Shown one piece after another: positions 23,492-24,291 of a stretch of 24,291 bases of DNA. Positions within the stretch are counted from its first letter, which is position 1, and each line of letters starts with the position of its first letter. The position numbers and the translations under genes are program-made. Origin of the DNA: GCA-2731375 sp047518225 (lineage in GTDB: Bacteria > Pseudomonadota > Alphaproteobacteria > GCA-2731375); NCBI GenBank assembly GCA_047518225.1, contig JAKZRK010000235.1:1-24291 (forward strand). Reading direction: 5' to 3'. A model generated the notes under the pieces. It did no database searches. It saw only the letters and a program-made list of their open reading frames with translations, and was not told the DNA's origin.

Positions 23492-24238
23492 ATGACGGCG
23501 CCATCCCGGCCAATGATCGTGCTGTTCACGGATTTCGGCGCCCGCGGGCCGTATATGGGGCAGATGCGGGCGGTCCTGCACCACGGCGCGCCGGGATCGC
23601 AGATCATCGATCTGTTCGCCGACGCGCCGATCTATGACGCCCGGGCCGCCAGCTATCTTCTCGCCGCCTATGCCCCCGGGTTTCCCAAGGATACGGTCTT
23701 TGTTTGCGTCGTTGATCCTGGCGTCGGTGGCGAGCGGCCGCCCATGGTCCTACAAGCCGATGGCCGATGTTTTGTCGGTCCCGGCAATGGCCTGTTCGAA
23801 ATTGTTGCCCGGCAGGCGGCGGAGATCGAGGCCCAGGCGATCACCTGGCGCCCGGAACATCTGTCGACCAGCTTTCATGGCCGCGATCTGTTTGCCCCGG
23901 TCGCGGCGGCCCATGCCCGTGGCGATGCGGTGGCGATGGCGGCGATCCCGGATGGGGATTGGCGCCAACCCGGCTGGCCCGACGATCTGGCCCAGGTAAT
24001 CTATCTGGACCACTTCGGTAACGCCTTCACCGGGCTGCGCGCGGCCGGCCTGAACGCCGGCCAGGCCGTACGGCTTGATGGCCGGGATCTGGCCCGGGCG
24101 CGAACCTTTGGCGCCGTGCCCGTGGGCCAGGCCTTCTGGTATGAAAACGCCAATGGTCTGGTGGAAATCGCGGTCAACCAGGGCAACGCGGCGCAACGTT
24201 TCGGCTTGACGGTGGGCAGCGCGGTGGAGCTGGTTTAG
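23492..24238 (+). CDS. SAM hydroxide adenosyltransferase (DUF62, SAM hydrolase-like)
   Basis: A 248-residue member of the DUF62 / SAM-dependent fluorinase-chlorinase superfamily. The hydrolase branch converts SAM and water to adenosine and methionine. The N-terminal VLFTDFG is diagnostic. The Asp-Arg-His set seen in hydrolases is in place: Asp75 in DPGVG, Arg82 in GERPP and His129 in FHGRDLFAP. IYLDHFGNAFTGL follows near residue 170. The C-terminal domain ends in a beta-rich region. ATG 23492 is chosen over the longer frame because it begins just after the kinase stop; an ATG at 23513 (MIVLFTD) is a possible alternative. A halogenase is unlikely because the hydrolase His and Arg are kept. Confidence 0.88.
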   Translation: MTAPSRPMIVLFTDFGARGPYMGQMRAVLHHGAPGSQIIDLFADAPIYDARAASYLLAAYAPGFPKDTVFVCVVDPGVGGERPPMVLQADGRCFVGPGNGLFEIVARQAAEIEAQAITWRPEHLSTSFHGRDLFAPVAAAHARGDAVAMAAIPDGDWRQPGWPDDLAQVIYLDHFGNAFTGLRAAGLNAGQAVRLDGRDLARARTFGAVPVGQAFWYENANGLVEIAVNQGNAAQRFGLTVGSAVELV

Positions 24239-24291
24239 CCCGAATACGTCACGAAAAGGTACCGCTGATCTCCATTAATGCGTTATAATTC

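Noticed and set aside
1..24291. CRISPR arrays, prophage, IS transposases, plasmid origin
   Set aside because: No regularly spaced repeats, phage structural genes, transposase motifs or iteron clusters were seen on either strand.

Overview
The window looks like a chromosomal stretch from a GC-rich alphaproteobacterium, probably in or near the Rhodospirillales. The signs are a DUF2336 protein, a bactofilin, the thioredoxin-TPR / LON-domain / Trm112-like gene run, an alphaproteobacterial-type adenosine kinase and a chemoreceptor-tail remnant. I see no plasmid, phage or CRISPR structure and no intact transposase. The taxonomic guess is inference from gene content only.

Layout. Positions 1-4100 form a partly decayed zone. 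It holds a truncated D-lactate dehydrogenase-type FAD oxidase (50-487, minus), a 258-bp structured element with 32-bp terminal inverted repeats (567-824), a DUF4396 membrane protein (936-1808), a convergent terminator, an amidohydrolase, a SAM-dependent methyltransferase, and the tail of a lost methyl-accepting chemotaxis protein (about 3676-3849). Positions 4109-9881 are a minus-strand run: adenosine kinase, gamma-glutamyltransferase-family enzyme, MOP/MATE-like flippase and flavin monooxygenase. Positions 9986-13373 are plus-strand: amidase, EI24/CysZ-like membrane protein, bactofilin and an overlapping lipoprotein. Positions 13408-15892 are a minus-strand protein-quality group: YbaK/ProX-type editing domain, YbbN-like thioredoxin-TPR, LON substrate-binding domain and Trm112-like protein. 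Then come tRNA-Gly(GCC), a TfoX-N protein, a BenE transporter, a VOC protein, a DUF2336 protein, spermidine synthase, a 38-codon psuG remnant, an MFS transporter, a sensor histidine kinase and a SAM hydroxide adenosyltransferase (DUF62).

The most interesting item is the methyltransferase at 2717-3490. Its frame is interrupted by a single TGA at codon 202, yet it reads on without a shift for 55 codons that look like the family's normal C-terminus. The TGA sits where arsenite-methyltransferase-like relatives carry a conserved cysteine (Cys-Ile/Val/Leu-Ala/Gly-Gly motif). That is the signature of a selenocysteine codon, so the gene should be read as a candidate selenoprotein methyltransferase, in a probable two-gene unit with the amidohydrolase. 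A fresh nonsense mutation is the main alternative. The second notable item is the 258-bp element, which folds into two long hairpins sharing the same apical stem and is bounded by a possible TTA duplication.

All function calls come from reading motifs in the translated sequence. No database search was possible.
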